Below are positions 1-7,436 of a DNA stretch of 64,000 nt, piece after piece. The notes below the pieces were generated by a model. The model searched no databases, had not been told where the DNA came from, and saw nothing but the letters and a program-made list of their open reading frames with translations. How positions within the stretch are numbered: position 1 is the first letter of the stretch; each line of letters begins with the position of its first letter. A program made the translations under genes and the position numbers. This DNA is from Brevundimonas sp. PAMC22021. GTDB lineage: Bacteria > Pseudomonadota > Alphaproteobacteria > Caulobacterales > Caulobacteraceae. The stretch spans positions 1,674,001-1,738,000 of the forward strand of contig NZ_CP080376.1 in the NCBI RefSeq assembly GCF_019443405.1. The letters run 5' to 3'.

Positions 1-497
1 CCCTGACGCCGGAGAAAACGGACCAGCAGCGCCGACCGGACGAGGCATTCCCCCTCGATCGGCAAATAGGCCATCAGGGTCCAGAACCGCCGACCGGCCT
101 CGATCGCGGCCATAGGGTCGTCACGAGGCTCGGCGCCGCCCAGACTGACATAAGGCGACAGGCCGGCCCCGCGCCGGGCGGCCCGCACCTCGTGCATCGC
201 GCAGAGCCCCGGGATCAGGTCCCGCATCAGGTCCAGACGCCCTCCGGCGTGGATCACGGAACGCACCGGGCGAGCCGGCGGAACCCGGGGCTTCGGCGAA
301 GGCTCCGCTCCGATCAACCCCGCCGCGATCAGGGCCGAGACGGGGCCGTTCATCCGGACGAGACCGCCTCCCGCGAGCCGCCGGCACAGGGCGGCGCCGT
401 CCGGCAGGCAATGATAACCGTCGCCGCGCACGTCGAGCAGGACGGCGTCACCACCGACGCAGGCGTGGTGAACGTCCGGCGCGAAATACAGGCGCAC
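1..497 (-). CDS. Lasso peptide biosynthesis B protein (RRE plus leader peptidase), 3' end truncated by window
   Basis: Reading the minus strand from a GTG at 497 gives an open frame running off the window edge. The N-terminal part (HACVGGDAVLLDVRGDGYHCL, around residues 8-28) resembles the PqqD-like recognition element of lasso B proteins. The C-terminal part contains GECLVRSALLVRFLRR, which fits the catalytic cysteine region of the McjB/B2 transglutaminase-like peptidase (family consensus CLxRxLALxxLL). The enzyme should cleave the leader from the precursor encoded just upstream at 548-865. The start is uncertain: the frame stays open to a TTG at 560 that would overlap the precursor gene, and neither start has a strong ribosome binding site. 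The asparagine-synthetase-like C protein that closes the macrolactam is expected beyond position 1. Confidence 0.78.
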   Translation of the reverse strand, partial: MRLYFAPDVHHACVGGDAVLLDVRGDGYHCLPDGAALCRRLAGGGLVRMNGPVSALIAAGLIGAEPSPKPRVPPARPVRSVIHAGGRLDLMRDLIPGLCAMHEVRAARRGAGLSPYVSLGGAEPRDDPMAAIEAGRRFWTLMAYLPIEGECLVRSALLVRFLRRQ

Positions 498-547
498 GGC
501 AGGGGCGGCGGCGTCGCCGCCGTCGCCCCCCGTCGGAGCCGTCGCGC

Positions 548-865
548 TCAGGCGGTCCAACGCTCGACCGGGATCAGCTCGCGATTGCCGCTGGGCTGGT
601 CCGCCCGCGTCTGCTCCGCGGCCCCGCCGATGCGGGCGACCGAGGGATCGACGTAGGTGTAGATCGGGTTGAGTTCCCGATTGTGCCCCGGGCCGTCGGC
701 GCGGGTCTGCTCCATCGCGGAACCGAGCCCGACGATCTGGGTCGTGGACGCGTCGTCGTAGAAATAGAGCGGGATCAGCTCCATCTTTTCGACGCCGCCG
801 CCGGCGCGGGTCAGTGCGCTGGCGCAGCCGAGCCCGATCAGGCCCGGAAGGGGATTGGTCTTCAT
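548..865 (-). CDS. Lasso peptide precursor with three apparent tandem core peptides
   Basis: 105-aa protein with an AAGGAGG ribosome binding site 7 nt before the ATG at 865. Residues 8-19 (GLIGLGCASALT) match the leader end typical of proteobacterial lasso precursors (GLIxLGxASxxT, threonine at -2). This is followed by a core starting at Ala21 with Glu29 in position 9. The leader-like motif recurs as IVGLGSAMEQTR (44-55) and IGGAAEQTR (79-87). Each copy is followed by a segment starting with Ala and carrying Glu at position 9: Ala56/Glu64 and Ala88/Glu96. All three share E-L-x-P at positions 9-12. A nine-residue Ala1-Glu9 ring is therefore possible three times over. The gene lies between the GntR-type regulator and the B protein on the same strand. 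Usual precursors are 40-60 aa with one core, so length and repetition are both odd. Confidence 0.8.
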   Translation of the reverse strand: MKTNPLPGLIGLGCASALTRAGGGVEKMELIPLYFYDDASTTQIVGLGSAMEQTRADGPGHNRELNPIYTYVDPSVARIGGAAEQTRADQPSGNRELIPVERWTA

Positions 866-936
866 GTCGTAGCCTCCTTGAACGGGGCCAAACGCCCCGC
901 ACCCTAAGCCAGCGCCCGCGAGGCTCTATATTCAAA

Positions 937-1548
937 CTATATCTGTCCTATACTTTCGACAGATTGTCGCATGACTGCCACGACGGCGGTGGCGAGCGCC
1001 GATCTCTCTCGATGATGCAGATCGACCTCGCGCCGCAACGCGACGAGCGCGCCGTCCGCGACGTGGCGTTCGACACCGACGATCCAGGCCAGGTCCGGCG
1101 GCGCCAATTCGGCCGAGACGATCCGAATGGGTCGAAGCCGCAGCGTCAGGCGCCAATGGGTTTGCGCCAAGACCGCCCGCCCCGGCGACCGGACGAAGGC
1201 GGCGTAGAAGCGCTCCTCGCTCCTCTCGCCGACGCTCTGGAGCGCCACAGTCGTTCCGGCGGCGTCAAGAAGGTCGATCGCCAAATGCACCAGCCGCCGG
1301 TGGATTTCGTAGAGATCAACGATGTCGTCGGCGCTGGGACTGGGGGCGTAGTAGCCACGCCCGGGGCGATGTTCGATCAGACCTTCGCCGGCGAGCCGGG
1401 CCAGGGCCTCGCGCACGGGCGTCTGGGACAGTTCCAGTTCGGCGGCCAAGGCGGTGGCGACCAACGGCTCTCCCCAGCCGAAGCGGCCTGATCCGGCGAA
1501 CGCCGCCAAGGCGGTCAGGGCGTCGTTATAGGGGTCTCGCGATCGCAT
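937..1548 (-). CDS. GntR-family transcriptional regulator (FadR/FCD-like)
   Basis: 203 aa from the ATG at 1548 (GTG codons at 1551 and 1554 are alternatives). An N-terminal winged helix-turn-helix is visible, with the GntR signature LSQTPVREALARLAGEGLIEHRPGRGYY at about residues 37-64 (given here as landmarks: TPVREALARL then GLIEHRPGRG). The remaining helical C-terminal part, with DLYEIHRRL, fits an FCD-type ligand-binding domain. It is encoded directly upstream of the lasso precursor on the same strand, 71 bp away, so it probably controls the lasso operon, itself, or both. The ligand is unknown. The divergent conjugation regulator at 1805 shares the intergenic region with it. Confidence 0.8.
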   Translation of the reverse strand: MRSRDPYNDALTALAAFAGSGRFGWGEPLVATALAAELELSQTPVREALARLAGEGLIEHRPGRGYYAPSPSADDIVDLYEIHRRLVHLAIDLLDAAGTTVALQSVGERSEERFYAAFVRSPGRAVLAQTHWRLTLRLRPIRIVSAELAPPDLAWIVGVERHVADGALVALRREVDLHHRERSALATAVVAVMRQSVESIGQI

Positions 1549-1804
1549 CACGACCAACCCCCAGCGAGGGCGCTCAAGCCGCGACCCACGCCGAGTTCGG
1601 GTTGCGATGAGAATGCGACCATGTAATCGGCGACTTCCGCAAAGATTTCGCGTGCGACCCGCAGATATTTTGCGCAAATACACAAGGTTTATAAACCCGT
1701 TTGTTTCCCACCTTTCATTTGATGCACGGTTGCTTCATTTTTCAACCAGTAGGGGTGCGGTGCGCGCGAGTCGCGGTGCTCGGAAACGGAGTTAGAGCGA
1801 CGTC
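1549..1804. promoter_or_regulatory. Divergent promoter region with palindromes between gntR and the transfer operon
   Basis: 256 bp without a gene, locally AT-rich (1660-1745). It contains a perfect 12-bp palindrome GGTTTATAAACC at 1686-1697 with outer matching ACAA/TTGT flanks, and a second inverted repeat GGTTG (1728-1732) / CAACC (1743-1747). These are plausible operators for the GntR-type protein or for the helix-turn-helix protein encoded at 1805. Assignment to either regulator is inference. Confidence 0.45.
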
Positions 1805-2305
1805 ATGGAGAGCGCCGACCGTCAGTCCCAGAGCGAGACCCTGTCCACCGCCCTTCGGCTGATCCGCACCCATCGTCGGCTGCGGGCGGCGGATGTCGCC
1901 AAGTCCATGAACATGGCGCTGCGCTCCTACGAGCATTTCGAGTCCGGCGGTGGACGCATCAACATCGAGCGCGTCCATCGTTTCGCCGAGGTCACGGACA
2001 GCGATCCCCACGCGATCCTCGCGGCGCTGGCGCTCGGGTCGCCCGCCTTCGCCTTGCGGTGCGCCGACAATAAGCTCGCCACCATTCTCGCGGTCGTGCT
2101 GCAGGAGTTCGACGAGGAGGCGGGCGACGCGATCGCGGAGCTGGAGTCCCTGACCATCATCAACACCTTCACCAAGGCCCTGCGCGAGCTGGCCGCGCAG
2201 TCCGTCCGCCGGGAGAGCGCGGCGGACGCCTGGCTTGAGGAACGGCGACATCGGCTCGTTTCCCCCACCGGAGACGACGGCGGCTCGGACAAGGGCGCAC
2301 CGTAG
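1805..2305 (+). CDS. Helix-turn-helix (XRE-like) regulator at head of transfer region
   Basis: 166-aa protein with an N-terminal helix-turn-helix: residues about 14-58 include TALRLIRTHRRLRAADVAKS and MNMALRSYEHFESG, which fit the Cro/XRE fold in which the recognition helix follows ADVAKSM. The rest is helical and hydrophobic enough for dimerisation, with an acidic, disordered tail. It is the first plus-strand gene ahead of a second small regulator and the VirB operon, so it probably controls transfer gene expression. Target and signal are not visible. The intergenic palindromes upstream are candidate binding sites. Confidence 0.65.
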   Translation: MESADRQSQSETLSTALRLIRTHRRLRAADVAKSMNMALRSYEHFESGGGRINIERVHRFAEVTDSDPHAILAALALGSPAFALRCADNKLATILAVVLQEFDEEAGDAIAELESLTIINTFTKALRELAAQSVRRESAADAWLEERRHRLVSPTGDDGGSDKGAP

Positions 2306-2364
2306 ATCCCGGGTGGCGGGCTTACGGACTGGTCCAAGGGTTCCATTCGGCGCCTCATGACCGG

Positions 2365-2625
2365 ATGCGCCCGCTACCCGCCGACCCGCTTTCAGATTCC
2401 TCCACGCTCGACCGGCTTTCCGATCGGCAGAAGCAGTGCCTTGCCCTGGCCGCCGAGGGTCTGACATCGGCGGCGATCGGCGAAAGGGTCGGCCTGTCCG
2501 CCCGCACGGTCGATGAACATCTGATGGGCGCTTGCCGTGCGCTCGGGGTGCGGACGCGCGTCCAGGCCGTGGCGCGGCTCGCGGCCGCCCAGCGGCCGCC
2601 TGAACCCCGGACCTTCCTACCGTAA
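2365..2625 (+). CDS. Small LuxR-type helix-turn-helix regulator
   Basis: 86-aa protein consisting almost entirely of a LuxR/GerE-type DNA-binding domain. LSDRQKQCLALAAEGLTSAA is followed by IGERVGLSARTVDEHLMGAC, the usual four-helix pattern with the recognition helix at SARTVDEHL. No receiver or autoinducer domain is present. Because it is separated from the lytic transglycosylase gene by only 64 bp and points the same way, it is probably a dedicated regulator of the transfer operon, acting with the XRE-like protein upstream. Start chosen at the ATG at 2365; no convincing ribosome binding site was seen. Confidence 0.7.
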   Translation: MRPLPADPLSDSSTLDRLSDRQKQCLALAAEGLTSAAIGERVGLSARTVDEHLMGACRALGVRTRVQAVARLAAAQRPPEPRTFLP

Positions 2626-2689
2626 ACGCCCGGCGGGAGGGTCGCGGGTCGCGGCGGCCGGGACTCATCGGCTTTGCTCGGGGCTCACG

Positions 2690-3316
2690 ATGGAGCCTCC
2701 CTTGCTGGACCTCGCCCTCATCCTCAGCCTGTCCCAAGCCTGCGCCCCGCATGTGGCCCCCGAAACCCTGGCGGCCGTCGCCTATGCGGAAAGCCGCTTC
2801 AATCCGAACGCCATCGGGGTCAACCGCGGCCCCCGGCCGGCGCGGACGCCACGCGACGCCGCCGAGGCGGCGCGCGTGGCGCGCGACCTTCTGGCCCGAG
2901 GCGCGAACCTCGATCTCGGCGTCGCCCAGATCAACAGCGACAACCTCGACTGGCTCGGCCTGTCGGTCGAGGCGGCCTTCGATCCCTGCCGAAACCTCGC
3001 CGCCGCCGGTCAGGTGCTTCGCGCGGGCTATCGGCCGGCCGAGGGCGTCGATCCGCAGACGACGTTGAGGATCGCCCTCTCCCGCTACAACACCGGTCAT
3101 CCCGAGCGCGGCTTCCGCAACGGCTATGTCGCCCGGGTCGAGGCGGCCGCCGTCCGCCTCGGCGTTCAGGCCTTGCGCCCCGTCCAGCCCCTTGCGACCG
3201 CGCCGCTGCCCGACCCGGTCCAGACCGCGCCAGCGGCGGACTGGGACGTCTTCGCGCGCGCCCGGACCAGCCTGGTCCTGACCTTCACCGCCACCCAGAC
3301 CGGGAGTTCTGAATGA
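2690..3316 (+). CDS. virB1: VirB1-like lytic transglycosylase
   Basis: 208 aa from the ATG at 2690. The SLT fold is clear: AYAESRFNPNAIGVN carries the catalytic glutamate, LDLGVAQINSDNLDWLG is the second conserved block, and ALSRYNTGHPERG supplies the YNTG motif. It would open the peptidoglycan locally so that the type IV secretion channel can assemble in the periplasm. The N-terminus (LLDLALILSLSQACAPHV) could be a short export signal. It is the first structural gene of the operon and its stop overlaps the start of virB2 by 4 nt. Confidence 0.88.
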   Translation: MEPPLLDLALILSLSQACAPHVAPETLAAVAYAESRFNPNAIGVNRGPRPARTPRDAAEAARVARDLLARGANLDLGVAQINSDNLDWLGLSVEAAFDPCRNLAAAGQVLRAGYRPAEGVDPQTTLRIALSRYNTGHPERGFRNGYVARVEAAAVRLGVQALRPVQPLATAPLPDPVQTAPAADWDVFARARTSLVLTFTATQTGSSE

Positions 3317-3612
3317 CCGCCTCCATCTCCTCTCGCCGGTTCGGCGCCGTCGGCGCCATCGCCCTGGCGACCAGCCTGATTCTGGTCCAGCCGGCCTTCG
3401 CCTCCGCCAACGTCGAAGGCCTGCTTCAGAACGTCGTCGACATGCTGACCGGCAACACCGCGCGGCTGCTCGCCGTCCTGGCGGTCGTGGTCGTCGGCAT
3501 TCTCTGGATGTTCGGCCTGTTCGACCTGCGGCGCGCGGCGATCGTGGTGCTCGGCATCGTGGTCGTCTTCGGCGCGGCCGAGATCGTCAATCTGATCACG
3601 GGCGGCGCCTGA
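3313..3612 (+). CDS. virB2: VirB2/TrbC-family pilin
   Basis: 99 aa with an N-terminal export signal ending about residue 30 (LVQPAFASA) and two hydrophobic segments at about 49-68 (LLAVLAVVVVGILWMFGLF) and 74-95 (RAAIVVLGIVVVFGAAEIV). This is the size and topology of the VirB2/TrbC major pilin. The mature subunit would sit in the inner membrane and polymerise into the conjugative pilus. Its start overlaps virB1 and its stop overlaps the start of the next small gene, so it is translationally coupled within the operon. Confidence 0.88.
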   Translation: MTASISSRRFGAVGAIALATSLILVQPAFASANVEGLLQNVVDMLTGNTARLLAVLAVVVVGILWMFGLFDLRRAAIVVLGIVVVFGAAEIVNLITGGA

Positions 3613-3794
3613 TGGACGACGCCCTCTCCTGGGTCGTGATCGGATCGGCCTCGGTGCTCCTGGCGCTGGTCCTGATGCTCGGCCTGAAGCTGATCTCGCC
3701 CAAGCGCTTCGCCCAGATCTTCGCCGGCCTCGCCTCCGGCGTCGCCATCGGCCTGGCCCTGTCGCGCCTGTCCGCCGGAGGCCCGCATGGCTGA
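3612..3794 (+). CDS. Small two-helix membrane protein between virB2 and virB3
   Basis: 60 aa, starting at an ATG whose A is the last base of the virB2 stop and ending 8 nt inside virB3. Two hydrophobic segments (WVVIGSASVLLALVLMLGL, then FAGLASGVAIGLALSRL) suggest an inner-membrane hairpin. I do not recognise a named family. The strict coupling to virB2 and virB3 implies a role in the transfer apparatus, perhaps in pilin insertion or as a pilin-like subunit, but that is inference from position only. Confidence 0.7.
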   Translation: MDDALSWVVIGSASVLLALVLMLGLKLISPKRFAQIFAGLASGVAIGLALSRLSAGGPHG

Positions 3795-4122
3795 AGAGCG
3801 CCTGACCGAAGACCCCTTGTTCCTGGCCTGCACCCGACCGGCCATGATCCTGGGCGTCCCCATGGAGGCCATGGGCGTGAATGTCATCCTTTCGGGCGTC
3901 GTCTTCCTGGTCGGCGGCAGCCTGCTCTATCTCCTCGTCGCGCCGGCCCTGCACCTGGTGTTCCGGGCGATCTGTCGGGCGGATCACAACGCCTTCCGGC
4001 TGCTGTTCGTCTATGTCGACACCAAGGGCCGGTCGCGCAACGCCGCCCTCTGGGGCGGCAGTTCGGCGACACCGTTGCCTCTCATCCGGCGCTACCGTCC
4101 GACGGAGCTGGCCCGTGGCTGA
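3787..4122 (+). CDS. virB3: VirB3 inner-membrane component
   Basis: 111 aa. The N-terminus (EDPLFLACTRPAMILGVPME) is the classic VirB3 opening, with the conserved L-x-x-x-x-TRPA motif, followed by a long hydrophobic region at about 36-65 that could form one or two membrane helices. VirB3 associates with the VirB4 ATPase at the base of the secretion channel, and in some systems the two are fused. Here they are separate but overlap: virB4 begins at a GTG 8 nt before the virB3 stop. Confidence 0.88.
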   Translation: MAEERLTEDPLFLACTRPAMILGVPMEAMGVNVILSGVVFLVGGSLLYLLVAPALHLVFRAICRADHNAFRLLFVYVDTKGRSRNAALWGGSSATPLPLIRRYRPTELARG

Positions 4123-6490
4123 GGGCGGCGTCAGCGCGATGCGCCTGCGGCGCGAGGCCGACGCCCGGCCTCATCTGCCCTACGCGCGCCACGTCTCCGA
4201 CGCCGTGGTGGCGCTCGACAACGGCGCCCTGATGATGGTTTTCCAGATCGACGGGGCCAGTTTCGAGACCGCGGATGCGCGCGATCTGAACGACTGGCAT
4301 ATCAAGCTGAACCAGGCCTGGCGCAATCTGGCCGACGATCGCCTGGCGATCTGGCACCATGTGGTGCGCCGCCCGGCCGAACTCGAGCGGTCCGCCGGCT
4401 TCCGCTCGGACTTCGCCGGCGAACTGGGCGCGCTCTACGACGATCGGGTCGCGGAGCGTCGGCTCTGGATCAATGAGCTCTTCGTCACCCTCGTCCTCCA
4501 CCCCGGCCGCGAGGCGGGCGATCGCGCCGCGGCCCTGGCGCGTCGCCTGAAGGCGGCGCGGCGGGCGGACGCCGAGGTCGAGACCGCCCACCTCCAGCGG
4601 ATCGAGGAAGCGGGCCGGGACCTGATCCAGTATCTCGACCGCTACGCGCCGCGCCGGCTCGGCCTGTATGAACGTGACGGTCTCTGGTTCTCCGAGCCGA
4701 TGGAGGTGATGCGACTGGTTCTGACAGGTCGGCGCTCGGCGGTTCCGATCGTCTTCGGCCACCTCGGCGCGGCCGTTCATACGGTGCGTGTCATCTTCGG
4801 TCGCGAGACCCTGGAGCTGCGGGACGTCGCCGACGCTCGCTACGCCGGCGTCCTGGCGGTGAAGGAATATCCGGCGACGACCCGGCCGGGGCTGTGGGAC
4901 GATCTGCTGAGCGTCCGCTTCGGCTTCGTGGCGAGCCAGTCCTTCGCGTTCCTGTCCAAGGCCGCCGCGCGGACGGTGATGGAGCGCAAGCAGAACCAGA
5001 TGGTCTCCGCGCGCGACCGCGCGGCCTCTCAGATCACCGGCCTGTCGGACGCGCTCGACGACCTGGTCAGCAACCGCTTCGTGATGGGCGAGCACCAGGC
5101 TTCGATCCTCGTGCACGGCGATACGCCGGGGGCGCTGGCGGACCATTTATCCAAGGCGCGCGCCATTCTCGCCGATTCCGGTCTGGTCGTGGCCCGGGAG
5201 GATCTCGGACTGGAGGCGGCCTTCTGGTCCCAGTTCCCCGGCGCCTTCGCCCGCCGCACCCGGCCGGCCGCCATCACCTCGCGCAATTTCGCGGCCCTGG
5301 CGCCGTTCCACGCCCATCCGGTCGGCAAGGCGCGCGGCGCCCACTGGGGCGAGGCGGTCGCGGTGCTGCGCACCACGGCCGGCTCGCCGTTCTGGTTCAA
5401 CTTCCACGTCGGCGATCTGGGCCACACCTTCATCTGCGGGCCGTCCGGATCGGGCAAGACGGTCGTCCAGAACTTCATGCTGGCCCAGCTCGAACGCTTC
5501 GGCGCCCAGCAGCTGTTCATCGACAAGGACCGGGGGGCCGAGATCTTCGTGCGCGCCTGCGGCGGGACCTATCTCGCCCTGCGCAACGGCGAGCCGACGG
5601 GCTTCGCCCCATTCAAGGCGCTCGACCCGACGCCGGCGAACCGCGCCTTCCTGGTTCGTCTCGTCCGCGCGCTGGTCGATCGCCCCCACGACCCCCTCAC
5701 GGTTCCGGAGGCGCGCGCCATCGATCAGGGCGTCGCGGCGCTGGAGGCCCTGCCCCGCGAGCGACGCTCCATCGCCGCCCTGCGCAGCCTGCTCGGCCAG
5801 GGCGACGCCGGGGGCGTGGGCGCGCGCCTGGAGCGCTGGCAGCGCGGCGGTCCGCTGGGCTGGGTGCTCGACAATGAGGCGGACGCCCTGAGCCTGGAGG
5901 CGCGGTTCGCCGGCTTCGACATCACCCAGATGCTGGACCACGACGAGGTTCGCACGCCCGCGATGTTGTATCTGTTTCATCGCATCGCCGAGCGTGTCGA
6001 TGGCCGACGCCTCGTGCTCGACATCGACGAGTTCTGGAAGGTGCTGGACGATCCGGCCTTCACCGAGCTCGCCCGGGACGGTCTCAAGACCTGGCGCAAG
6101 CAGAACGCCCTGATGGTGTTCGGCACCCAGTCGCCGGCCGACGCGCTGCGCTCGCCCATCGCCCACGCCATCCTCGAGCAGTGCGCGACTAAGATCTTCC
6201 TGCCCAACGCCCACGGCCAGGCCCGGGACTACATCGACGGTTTCGGCCTGACCCGGGAGGAGTTCCGGCTCGTCCGCGAGGTGCTGACCCCGGAGTCGCA
6301 CCGCTTCCTGGTCAAACAGGGTCACGACAGCGTCGTGGTCGAGCTCGACCTGCGCGGCATGGACGACGCCCTGGCCATCCTGTCCGGCCGGACCGAGACC
6401 GTCGCCCTGCTCGACCGTCTGCGCGCCGAGGCGGGCGACGACTACGCGCAATGGCGCGCCCCCTTCCATGACCAGAGGAGGTTCCTGTGA
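4115..6490 (+). CDS. virB4: VirB4 secretion ATPase
   Basis: 791 aa from the GTG at 4115 (an ATG at 4139 is the alternative and gives 783 aa). The Walker A motif GPSGSGKTVVQNF is near residue 445 and the Walker B motif LVLDIDEFWKVL is near 632, followed by FGTQSPADAL and the conserved C-terminal region. This is the usual layout and length for VirB4. It powers pilus biogenesis and substrate transfer from the cytoplasmic face of the channel. It lies between virB3 and virB5 with coding overlaps at both ends. Confidence 0.92.
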   Translation: MAEGGVSAMRLRREADARPHLPYARHVSDAVVALDNGALMMVFQIDGASFETADARDLNDWHIKLNQAWRNLADDRLAIWHHVVRRPAELERSAGFRSDFAGELGALYDDRVAERRLWINELFVTLVLHPGREAGDRAAALARRLKAARRADAEVETAHLQRIEEAGRDLIQYLDRYAPRRLGLYERDGLWFSEPMEVMRLVLTGRRSAVPIVFGHLGAAVHTVRVIFGRETLELRDVADARYAGVLAVKEYPATTRPGLWDDLLSVRFGFVASQSFAFLSKAAARTVMERKQNQMVSARDRAASQITGLSDALDDLVSNRFVMGEHQASILVHGDTPGALADHLSKARAILADSGLVVAREDLGLEAAFWSQFPGAFARRTRPAAITSRNFAALAPFHAHPVGKARGAHWGEAVAVLRTTAGSPFWFNFHVGDLGHTFICGPSGSGKTVVQNFMLAQLERFGAQQLFIDKDRGAEIFVRACGGTYLALRNGEPTGFAPFKALDPTPANRAFLVRLVRALVDRPHDPLTVPEARAIDQGVAALEALPRERRSIAALRSLLGQGDAGGVGARLERWQRGGPLGWVLDNEADALSLEARFAGFDITQMLDHDEVRTPAMLYLFHRIAERVDGRRLVLDIDEFWKVLDDPAFTELARDGLKTWRKQNALMVFGTQSPADALRSPIAHAILEQCATKIFLPNAHGQARDYIDGFGLTREEFRLVREVLTPESHRFLVKQGHDSVVVELDLRGMDDALAILSGRTETVALLDRLRAEAGDDYAQWRAPFHDQRRFL

Positions 6491-7215
6491 GAGCCCGAAT
6501 CCTGTCCGCCGCGGCCGTCGCCGCCCTCGTTGTCGCCGGCGCTCCGGCCGCCCGGGCCCAGCAGATCGTCCACGACCCGAGGGCCCTCGCCCAGATGATC
6601 GAGGAGGCACGCACCACCCTGGATCAGTTGAAAGCGCTGCAGACCCAGGTCGAACAGGGCCAGCGGCTGTTCGACAGTCTCAACAACCTGTCCGATGTCA
6701 ACGCCCTGGCCGGCGAGCTCGGCCTGCCGACCGTGCGCAATCCCCTGCCCGATATGCGGTCGATGCGGGCGGCGGCGAACGGCGACCTCGGCGCGCTCGG
6801 CGACCTGGCTGACCGCGCCAACGCCATCCGTCGCGACACCCGGCTGTACACGCCGCCGACGGGCGATCTGAGCCCGGCCGACGCCTATTACCGGGACAGT
6901 CTCGAACGCGCGGGCGCCCGCACGGCGCGCGATCTCGCCGTGGGCGAGGCGGTGGCCGGAGCCGCCGACCGGCGGCTTGAGGGTCTGGAGACGCTGCGCT
7001 CGGCCCTCGACACCGCGCTCAACGCCCGGGCGGTGATGGATCTGGAGGCGCGGCTCGCGGCGGAACAGGCTCTGATCCAGAACGAACAGGTGCGGCTGCA
7101 AGGTCTGGCCCTGACCCAGGCGGCCGAGGCCCGGCTGGAGGAGCAACGCGCCCGGGAACGGGCCGAAGCCGCCCGCACGGCGCGCATGAGCGTCTACGAG
7201 AGGGCCTTCCAGTGA
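6487..7215 (+). CDS. virB5: VirB5 minor pilin
   Basis: 242 aa with a signal peptide (ILSAAAVAALVVAGAPAARA, cleavage near residue 24) and a long helical coiled-coil body rich in Gln, Leu and Glu, including LDQLKALQTQVEQGQRLFDS and the C-terminal EARLEEQRARERAEAART. This fits VirB5/TraC, the pilus-tip adhesin exported to the periplasm. It overlaps virB4 by 4 nt at the start and the EexN-like lipoprotein by 4 nt at the end, the normal position for virB5. Confidence 0.85.
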   Translation: MRARILSAAAVAALVVAGAPAARAQQIVHDPRALAQMIEEARTTLDQLKALQTQVEQGQRLFDSLNNLSDVNALAGELGLPTVRNPLPDMRSMRAAANGDLGALGDLADRANAIRRDTRLYTPPTGDLSPADAYYRDSLERAGARTARDLAVGEAVAGAADRRLEGLETLRSALDTALNARAVMDLEARLAAEQALIQNEQVRLQGLALTQAAEARLEEQRARERAEAARTARMSVYERAFQ

Positions 7216-7427
7216 CGCGGATCGCCCTCCTCGCCGCCTTCGCGCTCGCCGGCTGCGGCGCGCCGGACCGAACGGCCGGGGAATTCGCGGCCGACCCTGA
7301 CGCGGCGGCCCGGATCGTGGCCGCCTGCGACGCCGGCCGGACGCAAACGGAGTGCGAGGCGGCGCGCCGCGGCCTGGCCGAGGCCCGGCGTGACGCCCGG
7401 ATGCGCGCCTATGAGCAGGCGTTCTGA
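7212..7427 (+). CDS. EexN-like entry-exclusion lipoprotein
   Basis: 71 aa beginning with a lipoprotein signal whose lipobox is ALAGC, cysteine about residue 15. The short mature part has a second and third cysteine in AACDAGRTQTECEAARR, the spacing seen in EexN/TrbK-type exclusion proteins. These sit between virB5 and virB6 in many alphaproteobacterial and IncN/IncP systems and stop redundant transfer into cells that already hold the element. Both position and size support this; the assignment rests on short motifs. Confidence 0.65.
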   Translation: MTRIALLAAFALAGCGAPDRTAGEFAADPDAAARIVAACDAGRTQTECEAARRGLAEARRDARMRAYEQAF

Positions 7428-7436
7428 GGACCGGCC

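Noticed and set aside
1742..3100. A 452-codon minus-strand open frame across the transfer regulators
   Set aside because: It runs antisense to three well-supported plus-strand genes and has low-complexity Arg/Gly/Pro content.
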